From contig NZ_JAVQLW010000001.1 of assembly GCF_031822435.1 (NCBI RefSeq), positions 2,179,501 to 2,243,500 on the forward strand: a DNA stretch of 64,000 bases, read 5' to 3'. The translations under genes were made by a program, and so were the position numbers. This document shows positions 18,085 through 27,522 of the stretch, piece after piece; within the stretch, counting starts at the first letter, position 1; every line of letters begins with the position of its first letter. Source of the DNA: Paracoccus sp. MBLB3053. GTDB taxonomy: Bacteria > Pseudomonadota > Alphaproteobacteria > Rhodobacterales > Rhodobacteraceae. The notes below the pieces were generated by a model, which was given only the letters and a program-made list of their open reading frames with translations, was not told where the DNA came from and did not search any database.

Positions 18085-19292
18085 GCTTCGATATCGACAA
18101 GATCCGCTCCGATTTCCCGATCCTCGGGCGAGAGGTGAACGGTCGACCACTGGTCTATCTGGACAATGGCGCCTCGGCGCAGAAACCCAAGATGGTGATA
18201 GAAGCGATCACCCGTGCCTATGAGGCAGAGTATGCGAATGTCCATCGCGGGCTGCATTACCTGTCGAACCTCGCCACCGAGAATTACGAGCGCGTCCGGG
18301 CGATCATCGCGTGCTTTCTGCACGCCCCGCACGAGGATGAGGTGATCTTCACCTCGGGCTCGACCGAGGGCATCAATCTCGTTTCCTATGGCTGGGCCGC
18401 GCCGCGCCTTCAGGCAGGCGACGAGATCGTCCTGTCGGTGCTTGAACATCACGCCAATATCGTGCCCTGGCATTTCCTGCGCGAACGTCAGGGCGTGGTG
18501 CTGAAATGGGTCGAGCCCGAGCCTGACGGATCGCTGCCGCCCGAGAAGGTGCTGGCCGCCGTCGGACCCAGGACAAGGCTGATCGCCGTCACGCATATGT
18601 CGAACGTGACAGGGACCGTGGTCGATGTGGGGGCGATCGCGCGTGGTACCGAAGTGCCCGTGCTGGTCGATGGGAGCCAGGCCTCGGTCCATTTGCCGGT
18701 CGATGTCGGCGCGCTCGGGGTCGATTTCTACTGCATCACTGGCCACAAGCTCTACGGTCCTTCGGGCTCTGGCGCGATCTGGATCAAGCGCGAGCGCCAG
18801 GCCGAGATGCGCCCCTTCATGGGCGGAGGCGACATGATCCGGACCGTGACGCGCGAAGGCGTCGACTATGCCGACCCGCCCCTCAGGTTCGAAGCGGGGA
18901 CACCGGGCATCGTGAACCAGATCGGCCTTGGCGCCGCGTTGGAATACCTGATGGACATCGGGATGGATCAGGTCGCCGCGCATGAACACGACCTGCGCGA
19001 CTATGCCCGCGACCGGTTGCGCAGCTTGAACTGGCTGAGCGTGCAGGGCGACGCGGCGGACAAGGGCGCGATCTTCTCGATGACGATGCAGGGGGCGCAT
19101 GCCCATGACATCTCGACGATTCTGGACAAGCGCGGCATCGCGGTGCGCGCGGGTTCACATTGCGCCATGCCGCTGATGGATTTCTATGGTGTCAGCGCCA
19201 CGGCGCGCGCAAGCTTCGCGCTTTACAACACCCGATCCGAGGTTGACGCGCTGGTCGACGGGCTTTCCTTCTGCCGTGAGCTTTTCGCCTGA
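18081..19292 (+). CDS. sufS: Cysteine desulfurase SufS (group II)
   Basis: A 403-aa PLP enzyme that delivers sulfur to SufBCD. It has YLDNGASAQKPKMVI, the PLP lysine in CITGHKLYGPSGSGAIW and the active cysteine in RAGSHCAMPLMDFYG; the last sits in the tight loop typical of SufS, unlike the longer SACSSG loop of the NifS-type enzyme at the operon's other end. It starts within the stop of the YIP1-like gene (ATGA). No sufE, sufU or sufT gene follows; the next gene is a tRNA. Confidence 0.95.
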   Translation: MSFDIDKIRSDFPILGREVNGRPLVYLDNGASAQKPKMVIEAITRAYEAEYANVHRGLHYLSNLATENYERVRAIIACFLHAPHEDEVIFTSGSTEGINLVSYGWAAPRLQAGDEIVLSVLEHHANIVPWHFLRERQGVVLKWVEPEPDGSLPPEKVLAAVGPRTRLIAVTHMSNVTGTVVDVGAIARGTEVPVLVDGSQASVHLPVDVGALGVDFYCITGHKLYGPSGSGAIWIKRERQAEMRPFMGGGDMIRTVTREGVDYADPPLRFEAGTPGIVNQIGLGAALEYLMDIGMDQVAAHEHDLRDYARDRLRSLNWLSVQGDAADKGAIFSMTMQGAHAHDISTILDKRGIAVRAGSHCAMPLMDFYGVSATARASFALYNTRSEVDALVDGLSFCRELFA

Positions 19293-19298
19293 ACCCCA

Positions 19299-19327
19299 TT
19301 GCACGGCCGCAAAATAGCGGCTATGCA
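19299..19327 (+). promoter_or_regulatory. Possible sigma-70 promoter for tRNA-Arg
   Basis: TTGCAC (19299-19304), a 17-base spacer and TATGCA (19322-19327) lie just before the tRNA gene, with the expected start about 5 bases before it. Inferred from spacing only; read-through from sufS could also supply the tRNA. Confidence 0.4.
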
Positions 19328-19338
19328 GCCCAAGCGTT

Positions 19339-19415
<77 letters not shown>

Positions 19416-19504
19416 TTTCATATCCAGCTCATGATCTCTCCCATAACTTCCTGAAGGGGAAGGGTAAATCTGGGGTCCGAACGCCCCGTTTCCGGCAGGC
19501 GGTA

Positions 19505-19950
19505 CGCATCGGGTCATCGGTCCGCGCGCCGTCACCGCTGGCGTAGTGTTTGTCGAGGAAGGCCGCGATCTGTGACTGGTGGCTGTCCGTGGTCCTCGAT
19601 GGTCAGTTTGGCGTTTCCCATCTTGTGCCCGGCCTGCGCTTCCATGCGCGGCATGCCATTCTGCTGGGGTGGAGGGCCGCAACGGGCGCATGTTGCGCGC
19701 CATCGGCAACCACAGGCCCGAGCGGCGGCGATATCCCGTGCGCGCGGTGCCTGACCCTGCTGCTCGCCATAGCCGGTCTGCACCATCGTGGCTGCGATCA
19801 GGCTGCGCGGGCCTTTCTTCCGGGTGCAGATCGCGTGATGCGGAGCCTTGATCGAGCGGTGGCCACCGCCCTGCTGGGCATAGGTCCCCGTCGCGGCGTG
19901 CGATCAGGGGTCAGCGTTTTCGGCTTGATCTCGTGGAAAGCCCCGCGACC
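19505..19950 (-). pseudogene. Remnant of a phage-type DNA (cytosine-5)-methyltransferase
   Basis: No intact gene lies here, but the minus strand translates into consecutive pieces of one protein in two alternating frames: FHEIKPKTLT, then TYAQQGGGHRSIKAPHHAIC and SLIAATMVQTGYGEQQGQAP, then LGPVVADGAQHAPVAA, then QQNGMPRMEAQAGHKMG, then QIAAFLDKHYASGDGARTDD. The order and the repeated (P)LGxVVAxGxxHA / IAAFL pattern match the long variable region of phage-encoded C5 cytosine methyltransferases. At least four frameshifts separate the pieces, and both ends are missing. It is a decayed relic, probably of an element once integrated at the adjacent tRNA-Arg. The match rests on remembered family pattern, not a search. 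Confidence 0.7.
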
Positions 19951-20014
19951 CGCTCAAACCGGCCAGAAGCATCGCAAGACGGCCGTCAGATACGACATGC
20001 GATGATTTGTGCAT

Positions 20015-20042
20015 ATGCCCCGAAATGCGAATTCCGGGGCAT
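20015..20042 (-). terminator. Hairpin downstream of M20 peptidase gene
   Basis: ATGCCCCG (20015-20022) pairs perfectly with CGGGGCAT (20035-20042) around a 12-base loop, 10 bases past the M20 peptidase stop. No clear T run follows, so it may be a weak or Rho-aided terminator. Confidence 0.45.
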
Positions 20043-20051
20043 GGCGGTTCG

Positions 20052-21437
20052 TCAGCTCAAAGCGGCGAGGATGCGCGCCCAACTGCGTGCGCCCTTGGCA
20101 AAACTTTGCAGATCGTATTTCTCGTTCGGCGAATGGATGCGGTCGTCATCGCGGCCAAATCCGACGAGCATCGAATCCATCCCGAGGATCTCCTTGAAAT
20201 CGCCCGCGATGGGAATCGAGCCCCCCGCGCCGATATAGGCGGCGTCGCGTTCCCATTCGTCGCTCAGCGCCGCCTTGGCGGCCGCGAAGGCGGCGTCGCT
20301 GATGTCCATGCGGCTTGCCGGGCTGGCACCATGAGCGTGGAATTCGACCGAGCAATCGGCGGGGATCGCGGCGCGGATATGGGCGCGGAACGTCTCGCGG
20401 ATCTTTTCGGGGTCCTGGCTGCCGGTCAGGCGAAAGCTTACCTTGGCGCGGGCTTCAGCCGGCAGGACCGTCTTGAAACCTTCGCCCGTATAGCCGCCGG
20501 AAAGCCCGTTGATTTCGAAGGTCGGGCGGTTCCAGACCATTTCAAGTCCGGTTCGGCCCTTTTCGCCAATGGGTTGGCTCAGCCCAACCCGCGACAGGAA
20601 CTCGGCGGCGTCAAAGCCCAGGTCGTCCCAATCCGCGCGCAGCTCGTTGGTCAGTTCCTCGACGCCCGCATAGAAACCGGGCAGGGTGATGCGGCCGCTT
20701 TCGTCCTTGATGGTTGCGAGCGCGTCGACAAGGATCTGGATCGGGTTTGCAGCCAATCCGCCGAAGCTTCCCGAATGCAGATCGCGGTCTGCGGCGCGGA
20801 TGACGATTTCTTCGCCATAGAGGCCGCGAAGCTGGGTCGTGATCGCCGGGCGGCCGTCCGAATACATTCCGGTGTCGCAGATCATGGCGATGCCGGCCCG
20901 CAGCTCCTCGGCATTTTCGCGAAGGAAGGGGCGCAGGCTGGGTGAGCCTGATTCCTCTTCACCCTCGAACAACAGCACCAGGTCGGTGGGCAGGCTGCCA
21001 TGCACCTCCTTCCATGCCCGGAACGCCTCGATGAAAGTCATAAGCTGGCCCTTGTCATCAGCCGCACCGCGGCCGCGAATGACCTTTCCGTCGGGCGTGT
21101 CCTCGATTTCGGGTTCGAACGGGGGGCGGTCCCACAGGTTCAGCGGGTCGACCGGCTGAACATCGTAATGGCCGTAGAAAAGAAGCGCGCGTCGCTGGCC
21201 CTTGGGCGAGTGGGCGACGACCATGGGATGGCCGGGCGTGTCGCGGACCGAGGCTTCGAATCCCAGCCCGGCAAGCTCGGCGCACAGCCATTCCGCCGCG
21301 TCGCGCACGTCGCCCATATGCGCGGGATCGGTCGAGATCGACGGAATGCGCAGGAATGCGAGCAGACGATCGAGCGCCTGCGGCAAGCCCCTGTCCAGCG
21401 TTGAAAGAACCTCTTCGATTCTGGCATTGTTCAGCAT
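20052..21437 (-). CDS. M20 family metallopeptidase (dipeptidase)
   Basis: A 461-aa di-zinc exopeptidase of the M20 (ArgE/DapE/CNDP-like) family. Metal and catalytic motifs: LLFYGHYDVQP (first His, Asp), RGAADDKGQL (bridging Asp), LLFEGEEESGSPS (Glu-Glu pair), CDTGMYSDGRPA (Asp), and a C-terminal His in DDRIHSPNEKYD. The dimerisation domain lies between. The ATG at 21437 has AGAAAGG upstream; an earlier ATG at 21476 would run into operator sequences. No signal peptide, so cytoplasmic. Substrate not predictable; the length and motif set fit the carnosinase-like dipeptidase group. It diverges from hemA. Confidence 0.9.
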   Translation of the reverse strand: MLNNARIEEVLSTLDRGLPQALDRLLAFLRIPSISTDPAHMGDVRDAAEWLCAELAGLGFEASVRDTPGHPMVVAHSPKGQRRALLFYGHYDVQPVDPLNLWDRPPFEPEIEDTPDGKVIRGRGAADDKGQLMTFIEAFRAWKEVHGSLPTDLVLLFEGEEESGSPSLRPFLRENAEELRAGIAMICDTGMYSDGRPAITTQLRGLYGEEIVIRAADRDLHSGSFGGLAANPIQILVDALATIKDESGRITLPGFYAGVEELTNELRADWDDLGFDAAEFLSRVGLSQPIGEKGRTGLEMVWNRPTFEINGLSGGYTGEGFKTVLPAEARAKVSFRLTGSQDPEKIRETFRAHIRAAIPADCSVEFHAHGASPASRMDISDAAFAAAKAALSDEWERDAAYIGAGGSIPIAGDFKEILGMDSMLVGFGRDDDRIHSPNEKYDLQSFAKGARSWARILAALS

Positions 21438-21454
21438 GATCAGCCTTTCTAGAT

Positions 21455-21475
21455 TGATTTTCTCAGGGAAAATCA
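21455..21475. promoter_or_regulatory. Inverted repeat in hemA/M20 intergenic region
   Basis: TGATTTTC (21455-21462) and GAAAATCA (21468-21475) form a perfect 8-base inverted repeat with a 5-base spacer, 18 bases upstream of the M20 peptidase start. It could be an operator for that gene. No specific regulator is recognised. Confidence 0.35.
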
Positions 21476-21485
21476 CTGGTCCGAT

Positions 21486-21500
21486 TGTCGTAATGCGACA
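21486..21500. promoter_or_regulatory. TGTCG-N5-CGACA palindrome in hemA/M20 intergenic region
   Basis: Perfect 5-base arms around TAATG, midway between the divergent genes. The size fits a dimeric regulator site; the regulator is unknown to me. Confidence 0.35.
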
Positions 21501-21524
21501 TTTTGACCCTATATTTCCTGTAAC

Positions 21525-21538
21525 TTGACACGTATCAA
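21525..21538. promoter_or_regulatory. FNR/FnrL-like box upstream of hemA
   Basis: TTGAC-ACGT-ATCAA matches the FNR consensus TTGAT-N4-ATCAA at nine of ten fixed positions and sits in a longer near-perfect palindrome (AACTTGA at 21522-21528, TCAAGTT at 21535-21541). In Rhodobacter sphaeroides hemA is controlled by FnrL, so low-oxygen activation here is a well-supported inference. A start site about 41 bases downstream would place a -10 near CATGAT (21561-21566). Confidence 0.72.
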
Positions 21539-21605
21539 GTTAACACCCGCGGGATCGCCCCATGATCCCCCAAGCGAGCACGTTCAAGCAAGGCAAGGGA
21601 CGCAG

Positions 21606-22835
21606 ATGGACTATTCGGCCGCCCTCGATCAGGCAATCGGGAAGCTGCATGAGGAAGGCCGTTACCGGACTTTCATTGACATCGAGCGCCGGAAGGGCGC
21701 CTTTCCCCATGCTGTCTGGACACGCCCCGATGGCACCGAGACCCAGATCACCGTGTGGTGCGGCAACGACTATCTCGGGATGGGCCAGCACCCTGCGGTT
21801 CTTGCCGCCATGCACGAGGCGCTTGACGCGACCGGGGCAGGTTCGGGCGGCACGCGCAATATCTCGGGCACGACCGTTTATCACAAGCGGCTGGAAGCCG
21901 AGATCGCGGACCTGCACGGCAAGGAAGCCGCGCTGGTCTTCTCAAGCGCCTATATCGCGAACGACGCGACGCTTTCGACGCTGCGCAAGCTGTTTCCCGG
22001 GCTGATCATCTATTCCGATGCGCTGAACCATGCCTCGATGATCGAGGGCATCAAGCGCTTCGACGGGGCCAAGCGCATCTTCCGCCACAACGATGTCGCA
22101 CATCTGCGCGAACTGCTCGAGGCTGACGACCCCGCTGCTCCGAAGCTGATCGCCTTTGAATCCATCTATTCGATGGATGGCGATTTCGGACCGATCGAGG
22201 CCATCTGCGACCTGGCAGATGAATTCAACGCCCTGACCTATCTCGACGAAGTCCACGCCGTGGGCCTTTACGGACCCCGCGGCGGCGGCGTGGCCGAGCG
22301 TGACGGCCTGCTCGGGCGGATCGACATCTTCAACGGCACGCTGGGCAAGGCGTTCGGCGTGTTCGGCGGCTATATCGCGGCCTCTGCAAAGATGGTTGAC
22401 GCGATCCGGTCCTATGCGCCGGGTTTCATTTTCACGACCTCGCTTCCGCCCGCCGTGGCGGCCGGCGCGGCCGCTTCCATTTCCTTCCTCAAGACCGAGG
22501 ATGGGCAGGCGCTGCGCGACCAGCACCAGCTTCACGCCCGCATCCTGAAGATGCGTCTTCGTGGCCTGGGCATGCCGATCGTGGATCACGGCAGCCATAT
22601 CGTGCCGGTTCATGTCGGAAATCCCGTTCACTGCAAGGCCTTGTCGGACATGCTGTTGGCCGATTTCGGGATCTATGTGCAACCGATCAACTTCCCCACC
22701 GTCCCGCGCGGAACCGAGCGGTTGCGCTTTACGCCGTCGCCGGTTCACCTGCCCAAGGACATAGATCAGTTGGTGCGCGCGATGGATGTTCTCTGGTCGC
22801 AGTGCAAGTTGAATCGCTCGTCTCACGTCGCCTGA
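21606..22835 (+). CDS. hemA: 5-aminolevulinate synthase
   Basis: A 409-aa PLP enzyme condensing glycine and succinyl-CoA to 5-aminolevulinate, the first step of heme synthesis by the C4 (alphaproteobacterial) route. [48 protein letters not shown] and the PLP lysine in [14 protein letters not shown] are all present. The ATG at 21606 begins the typical [10 protein letters not shown]-terminus; the ATG-like frame upstream from 21525 crosses the FNR-like box and is unlikely. Length equals that of other alphaproteobacterial enzymes. Confidence 0.97.
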   Translation: MDYSAALDQAIGKLHEEGRYRTFIDIERRKGAFPHAVWTRPDGTETQITVWCGNDYLGMGQHPAVLAAMHEALDATGAGSGGTRNISGTTVYHKRLEAEIADLHGKEAALVFSSAYIANDATLSTLRKLFPGLIIYSDALNHASMIEGIKRFDGAKRIFRHNDVAHLRELLEADDPAAPKLIAFESIYSMDGDFGPIEAICDLADEFNALTYLDEVHAVGLYGPRGGGVAERDGLLGRIDIFNGTLGKAFGVFGGYIAASAKMVDAIRSYAPGFIFTTSLPPAVAAGAAASISFLKTEDGQALRDQHQLHARILKMRLRGLGMPIVDHGSHIVPVHVGNPVHCKALSDMLLADFGIYVQPINFPTVPRGTERLRFTPSPVHLPKDIDQLVRAMDVLWSQCKLNRSSHVA

Positions 22836-22943
22836 TGGTTGGGGGCTGATATGCTCTCGCACCCGTGATAACCTTCCGTTAATGAACCTGTGACACCCTT
22901 CCGATTCGGGATGGGGCACACTAAATAATACGGGGCAGGCGGG

Positions 22944-24176
22944 ATGATCGGGCTGAGGGGGAACGCCCCAATGCATCATGATGAGCAGGCGGCACAGCCG
23001 CCAAGAATTGAGGAGCCGGACGTTCGGCTTGGCGACCTGATGCGGGGCGAACGCGCTACGCTGGGCAAGTCGCTGCTGGATGTTCAGCGCGAATTGCGCA
23101 TCCGTGCCTCTTATGTTGCCGCGATCGAAAATTGCGACATCTCGGCCTTTGATACGCCCAGTTTCATTGCCGGATATGTGCGTTCCTATGCCCGCTACCT
23201 TGGCATGGATTCCGACTGGACCTTTCGTAGGTTCTGTCAGGAATCCGGGTTCCGCCCGACCCACGGCATGGCTCCGGCCGCATCCGGCCCGAAACCTCAG
23301 CGCCGCCCGTCGGACCCTGCCGAGGCATTGGCCAATCCCCATCCCATCTTCCTGCCCAAGCCGGAAAGCATGTGGTCTTCGATCGAGCCGCGCGCGATTG
23401 GTTCGGTTCTGGTGATGGCGCTGCTTGCTTGCGGGCTCGGCTATGGGGGCTGGTCCGTCCTGCAGGAGGTGCAGAAGGTCAACCTGACGCCGGGCGAACA
23501 ACCCCCGGGTGTGATTGCCACGCTTGATCCGGTGCAGGACGCCGCCGAACCCGAAACGATCGATTCCGCGCAGGTCAACCTGCCGCGTCCGGAAGGGATC
23601 GACCGGACCTATCGCCCGCAGGCTCTTGAAGTGCCTGTACTGATCGCGCGGGACGGGCCGATCTCGGCCATTGATCCGGGCCTGAATGCTCCGGCGATGC
23701 AGCCGGCACCGGTCGTCGCGCAGTCGGTTGGTGCTGGTCAGGCGGGGGCAGGGGCAAGTCAGCCCTTTGGGCCGGAAATGCCCATGCAGGTGGCTGCGGT
23801 TCGCACGGTGGCCCCCGATGCCCCGGCAGTCGAGCTGCTGGCCGCGCGCCCGGCCTGGGTTCGCGTGACCTCGGCGGACGGCACGGTCCTTCTTGAAAAG
23901 ACCATGGATGCGGGCGAACGATTTGCCCTGCCGAAGCTGGAATCGCCGCCGACCCTGCGCACCGGAAACTCGGGTGCTGTCTATTTCGCGGTCAATGGTC
24001 AGACCTACGGCCCGGCTGCTCCGGGGGCGAAGGTGGTCAAGAATGTCGAGCTTTCGCCCGAGGCGCTAACCGCGAAGTTCGCCTTTGCCGATCCGAGCAA
24101 GGACCCCGAACTGGCTTCGATGATCGCGGTTGCTTCGGCTTCTCCGGTCAATCCGGGCAACGCCGAGACCGACTGA
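22944..24176 (+). CDS. RodZ-like helix-turn-helix membrane protein
   Basis: A 410-aa protein with a cytoplasmic HTH_25 domain at about 30-105 (KSLLDVQRELRIRASYVAAI and FIAGYVRSYARYLGMD), a proline-rich linker, one membrane helix (SVLVMALLACGLGYGGW, about 152-170), a long Ala/Pro-rich periplasmic stretch and a C-terminal DUF4115 beta domain (ARPAWVRVTSADGTVLLEKT). This is the architecture of RodZ, the MreB-linked shape factor; that function is inferred from the layout. ATG 22944 is taken; ATG 22971 has a better-spaced GAGGGGG and would give 401 aa. It precedes ispG, a common alphaproteobacterial order. Confidence 0.85.
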   Translation: MIGLRGNAPMHHDEQAAQPPRIEEPDVRLGDLMRGERATLGKSLLDVQRELRIRASYVAAIENCDISAFDTPSFIAGYVRSYARYLGMDSDWTFRRFCQESGFRPTHGMAPAASGPKPQRRPSDPAEALANPHPIFLPKPESMWSSIEPRAIGSVLVMALLACGLGYGGWSVLQEVQKVNLTPGEQPPGVIATLDPVQDAAEPETIDSAQVNLPRPEGIDRTYRPQALEVPVLIARDGPISAIDPGLNAPAMQPAPVVAQSVGAGQAGAGASQPFGPEMPMQVAAVRTVAPDAPAVELLAARPAWVRVTSADGTVLLEKTMDAGERFALPKLESPPTLRTGNSGAVYFAVNGQTYGPAAPGAKVVKNVELSPEALTAKFAFADPSKDPELASMIAVASASPVNPGNAETD

Positions 24177-24296
24177 TCGCGGTCACGGCTGCGGCATTCG
24201 CCCCACCTGCGCGCCGGCCATGGGTTGCCCGCTGGCGCGCATCGGCCTATTGCTGACGCAGACACTTCCCAATCGCGCTGCACAGGTTTTTCCTTC

Positions 24297-25424
24297 ATGA
24301 CGCACAACCCGATCCGGCCCTGGCGCAATGTCGAAAGGCGCAAATCCCGCCAGATCATGGTGGGCAATGTTCCGGTCGGAGGCGATGCCCCGATCAGCGT
24401 CCAGACCATGACCAATACCGACACCAGCGATGTGCGGGCCACGCTCGATCAGGTCATCCGGGCCGCCGATGTGGGTGCGGATATCGTGCGGGTTTCCACC
24501 CCGGACGAGGCATCGACCCGAGCGCTGCGCGAGATCTGTCGCGAAAGCCCGGTGCCGATCGTCGCGGATATCCATTTCCACTACAAGCGCGCGATAGAAG
24601 CCGCCGAGGCGGGGGCCGCCTGCTTGCGCATCAACCCCGGCAATATCGGGGACGAACGTCGCGTGCGCGAAGTGATCAGGGCCGCGAAGGATCATGGTTG
24701 CTCGATCCGTATCGGAGTGAATGCAGGCAGTCTTGAAAAGCACTTGCTTGAGAAATACGGCGAGCCTTGTCCCGATGCGATGGTCGAATCCGGGCTCGAT
24801 CATATCAAGATCCTGCAGGACAACGACTTTCACGAATTCAAGATCAGCGTAAAGGCGTCGGATGTCTTCCTGTCCGCGGCTGCCTATCAGCAGCTCGCCG
24901 AGGCGACCGATGCGCCAATTCACCTTGGTATCACCGAGGCTGGCGGGCTGGTGTCGGGCACGGTCAAATCTGCGATCGGCCTCGGTAACCTGCTCTGGAT
25001 GGGAATTGGCGACACGATCCGCGTCAGCCTTTCGGCCGATCCGGTCGAAGAGGTGAAGGTCGGGTTCGAGATCCTGAAATCCCTGGGTCTGCGCACGCGC
25101 GGTGTCCAGATCATTTCCTGCCCGAGCTGTGCGCGTCAGGGTTTCGACGTGATCAAGACGGTCGAAGCCCTGGAAAAGCGTCTGGAGCACATCAAGACAC
25201 CGATGAGCCTGTCGATCATCGGTTGTGTCGTCAATGGCCCGGGCGAGGCATTGATGACCGATATCGGTTTCACCGGCGGCGGTGCCGGCGCTGGCATGGT
25301 CTATCTTGCCGGAAAGCAGGATCACAAAATGTCGAATGACCAGATGATTGACCATATCGTCCAACTGGTCGAAAAGCGCGCGTCCGAGCTTGACGCCGCG
25401 GCCTCGGCCCAGGCAGCGGAATAA
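24297..25424 (+). CDS. ispG: 4-hydroxy-3-methylbut-2-enyl-diphosphate synthase
   Basis: A 375-aa [4Fe-4S] enzyme of the MEP isoprenoid pathway. The N-terminal TIM barrel shows [19 protein letters not shown] and RINPGNIG; the cluster cysteines lie in SCPSCARQG (two) and [10 protein letters not shown] (one). This is the short bacterial form. The ATG at 24297 starts [15 protein letters not shown], right where homology begins. Downstream pathway genes uppS, cdsA-linked dxr and others are at 57-61 kb. Fe-S demand links it to the suf operon at 12-19 kb. Confidence 0.97.
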   Translation: MTHNPIRPWRNVERRKSRQIMVGNVPVGGDAPISVQTMTNTDTSDVRATLDQVIRAADVGADIVRVSTPDEASTRALREICRESPVPIVADIHFHYKRAIEAAEAGAACLRINPGNIGDERRVREVIRAAKDHGCSIRIGVNAGSLEKHLLEKYGEPCPDAMVESGLDHIKILQDNDFHEFKISVKASDVFLSAAAYQQLAEATDAPIHLGITEAGGLVSGTVKSAIGLGNLLWMGIGDTIRVSLSADPVEEVKVGFEILKSLGLRTRGVQIISCPSCARQGFDVIKTVEALEKRLEHIKTPMSLSIIGCVVNGPGEALMTDIGFTGGGAGAGMVYLAGKQDHKMSNDQMIDHIVQLVEKRASELDAAASAQAAE

Positions 25425-25452
25425 GGAAAAAGGCGGCGTATCGGCGCCGCCT
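25425..25452 (-). terminator. Rho-independent terminator of dsbA-like gene
   Basis: AGGCGGCG (25431-25438) and CGCCGCCT (25445-25452) make a perfect 8-bp stem; on the minus strand it is followed by a T run (TTTTTCC) reaching the ispG stop. It lies 24 bases past the dsbA-like stop and may also slow plus-strand transcription out of ispG. Confidence 0.8.
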
Positions 25453-25476
25453 CGTCAATTCTGGATCGGCCGGGTT

Positions 25477-26229
25477 TCAGCCCTGCTGTTTTTCTGCCCG
25501 CGCCCGCTCGATCACGCCTTCCAGACCTTCGGCCGGAACGCCACGCAGCATTTCGCCCTCGATGATGAAGGTGGGGGTGCCCATGATCCGCATCTGCTCG
25601 GCCAGTTGGTGGTTCTTGCGCAGGACGGCCGAAACCTCTTCGGTATTCATCCGGTTCAACACGGTCGATTTCTCGACGCCAACCTTGTCGGCGAGCGCAC
25701 CCAGGGTTTCCAGATTGACGGGGCCGCGCGTTTCCATCAACGCGTCATGGACCTTCTTATAGGCCGCATCGCCCCCTTCTTGCAGCACCGCGACGGCAAA
25801 CCGGGCAGCCAGATCGCTTTCTTGCGTCAGGATCGGGAATTCCTTTACGATCCAGCGGATGTTCCCATCGGCCGAGATCAGTTTCTCGAGCTCTGGATGC
25901 ACCCGCTTGCAAACGCCGCAACGGTAGTCGACGAACTCGACCAGCGTGATATCGCCGTCGAGGTTGCCCCCGATCCAGCTATGCCCGTCCTCAAGGATCT
26001 CGGCCTTGTTGTTCTCGACCAGAAGCTTGTCGTTCTTGGCCTCGTCCGCGACGCGACGCTCTTCCAGGACGTTGATCGACTCGACCAGTACATTGGGATT
26101 GGCCATGAGATAGTCGCGAACGGCCTCGCCGAAGGCCGCCTTTTCGTCCTCGGTCATGTTGGCCGGGTCGAAGGCGAGGGCGGGCAGGGCGGCCGTCGCC
26201 AGTGCCGCGGCGGTCAGAATGGCTTTCAT
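25477..26229 (-). CDS. DsbA family thiol:disulfide oxidoreductase
   Basis: A 250-aa periplasmic thioredoxin-fold protein. The signal peptide is MKAILTAAALATAALPALAF with a cleavage after ALA. The active site is CGVC in VDYRCGVCKRVHPEL (about residue 111 on), and the cis-proline loop is IMGTPTFII. The CxxC sequence and long N-terminal helical region resemble the Com1/ScsC-like branch (DsbA/DsbG-type, thioredoxin_4) more than E. coli DsbA (CPHC), so it may act as an isomerase-like or substrate-specific oxidase. The start follows AAAGGA; the ATG at 26283 upstream would hide the signal peptide. Confidence 0.88.
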   Translation of the reverse strand: MKAILTAAALATAALPALAFDPANMTEDEKAAFGEAVRDYLMANPNVLVESINVLEERRVADEAKNDKLLVENNKAEILEDGHSWIGGNLDGDITLVEFVDYRCGVCKRVHPELEKLISADGNIRWIVKEFPILTQESDLAARFAVAVLQEGGDAAYKKVHDALMETRGPVNLETLGALADKVGVEKSTVLNRMNTEEVSAVLRKNHQLAEQMRIMGTPTFIIEGEMLRGVPAEGLEGVIERARAEKQQG

Positions 26230-26385
26230 CTCGTGTCCTTTCAGCTTGGCGGGAAGATTGCCGCGCGTGTGGCGGGCATGCAAGCGCGGATGGACTGAAT
26301 GATGTCGGTTTCACGCGGGCTTGACCGGGGTGCTTGACCCGGCACGCACAAGTTGTGATACCCGGCGAAAACCATCGAGGCAGGA

Positions 26386-27522
26386 ATGAGACAGTCGCGC
26401 CGGGGGCAAGTCGATCCCTTCATCGTCATGGATGTCATGGAGGCTGCACGCCGGGCCGAAGCCGGGGGGCGGCACGTCATCCATATGGAGGTCGGGCAGC
26501 CGTCGACTCCGGCGCCCGAAGGCGCAAGAAAGGCCTTGGCCGCTGCGTTGGAAAGGCCCTTGGGCTATACGGTGGCTCTTGGTCTGCCCGAACTGCGCAA
26601 AGGAATCGCGGGCCTTTATCGCCGCTGGTATGGGCTTGAACTGGACCCGGCGCGCATCATCGTCACTCCAGGCTCCAGCGGTGCATTCATCCTGGCGTTC
26701 TCCGCGCTTTTCGATGCCGGGGACCGCGTCGCACTGGGCGAGCCGGGCTATCCCAGCTATCGACAGATCCTGAGGTCGATGTCGCTTGAACCGGTCGGCA
26801 TCGAGACCTGGATCGAGAACCGATACCAGCCTCGGCCCGAGGATTTGCCTGCGGATGCGCAGGGTCTTATCCTCGCCTCGCCCGGCAACCCCTCCGGGAC
26901 CGTGTTGCGCCGCGAGGAACTGTCCGCGCTGACCCGGCGCGCCGCCGAGCTGGGCATGGCCGTCATTTCTGATGAGATCTATCATGGCCTCGACTACGGC
27001 GCAGGATTCCATTCTGCGCTGGAAGTGACCGATGATGTGTTCGTCATCAACAGCTTCTCGAAATATTTCAGCATGACCGGCTGGCGCGTGGGCTGGATGG
27101 TGGTGCCCGATAGCCAGGTTCGAACGATCGAGCGCCTCGCGCAGAACATGTTCATCTGCCCGCCCCATGCCAGCCAGGTGGCTGCGATGGCTGCGCTCGA
27201 CTGTTTCGAAGAAGCCGATGCAAATCTCTCTGTTTACGCAGAAAACAGAAAGATGATGCTCAAGCGCCTGCCGCAGATCGGCTTTTCCCGCATCGCGCCG
27301 CCCGAAGGCGCGTTCTACATCTATGCCGATGTGTCGGACCTGACCGCGAACAGCCTGGAATTCGCCGCCGAGATTCTTGACAAGGCTGGGGTTGCCGTGA
27401 CGCCGGGCCTGGATTTCGATCCCAAGCGGGGGGCGCGAACATTGCGCTTTAGCTATGCGGGCTCGACCGCAGATATCGCCGAAGGACTGGACAGGCTCGC
27501 TGCGTTCATGGCTGCCAGATGA
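26386..27522 (+). CDS. Class I/II pyridoxal-phosphate aminotransferase
   Basis: A 378-aa fold-type I PLP enzyme of the AspC/AlaT kind. Motifs: VTPGSSGAFILAF (phosphate-binding turn), EPGYPSYRQI, ASPGNPSGTV, SDEIYHGLDY, the PLP lysine in NSFSKYFSMTGWRVGW, and the substrate-carboxylate Arg in RTLRFSYAG. Substrate not assignable from sequence. It overlaps the amidase gene by ATGA, so the two share an mRNA, though no functional link is obvious. Confidence 0.9.
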   Translation: MRQSRRGQVDPFIVMDVMEAARRAEAGGRHVIHMEVGQPSTPAPEGARKALAAALERPLGYTVALGLPELRKGIAGLYRRWYGLELDPARIIVTPGSSGAFILAFSALFDAGDRVALGEPGYPSYRQILRSMSLEPVGIETWIENRYQPRPEDLPADAQGLILASPGNPSGTVLRREELSALTRRAAELGMAVISDEIYHGLDYGAGFHSALEVTDDVFVINSFSKYFSMTGWRVGWMVVPDSQVRTIERLAQNMFICPPHASQVAAMAALDCFEEADANLSVYAENRKMMLKRLPQIGFSRIAPPEGAFYIYADVSDLTANSLEFAAEILDKAGVAVTPGLDFDPKRGARTLRFSYAGSTADIAEGLDRLAAFMAAR

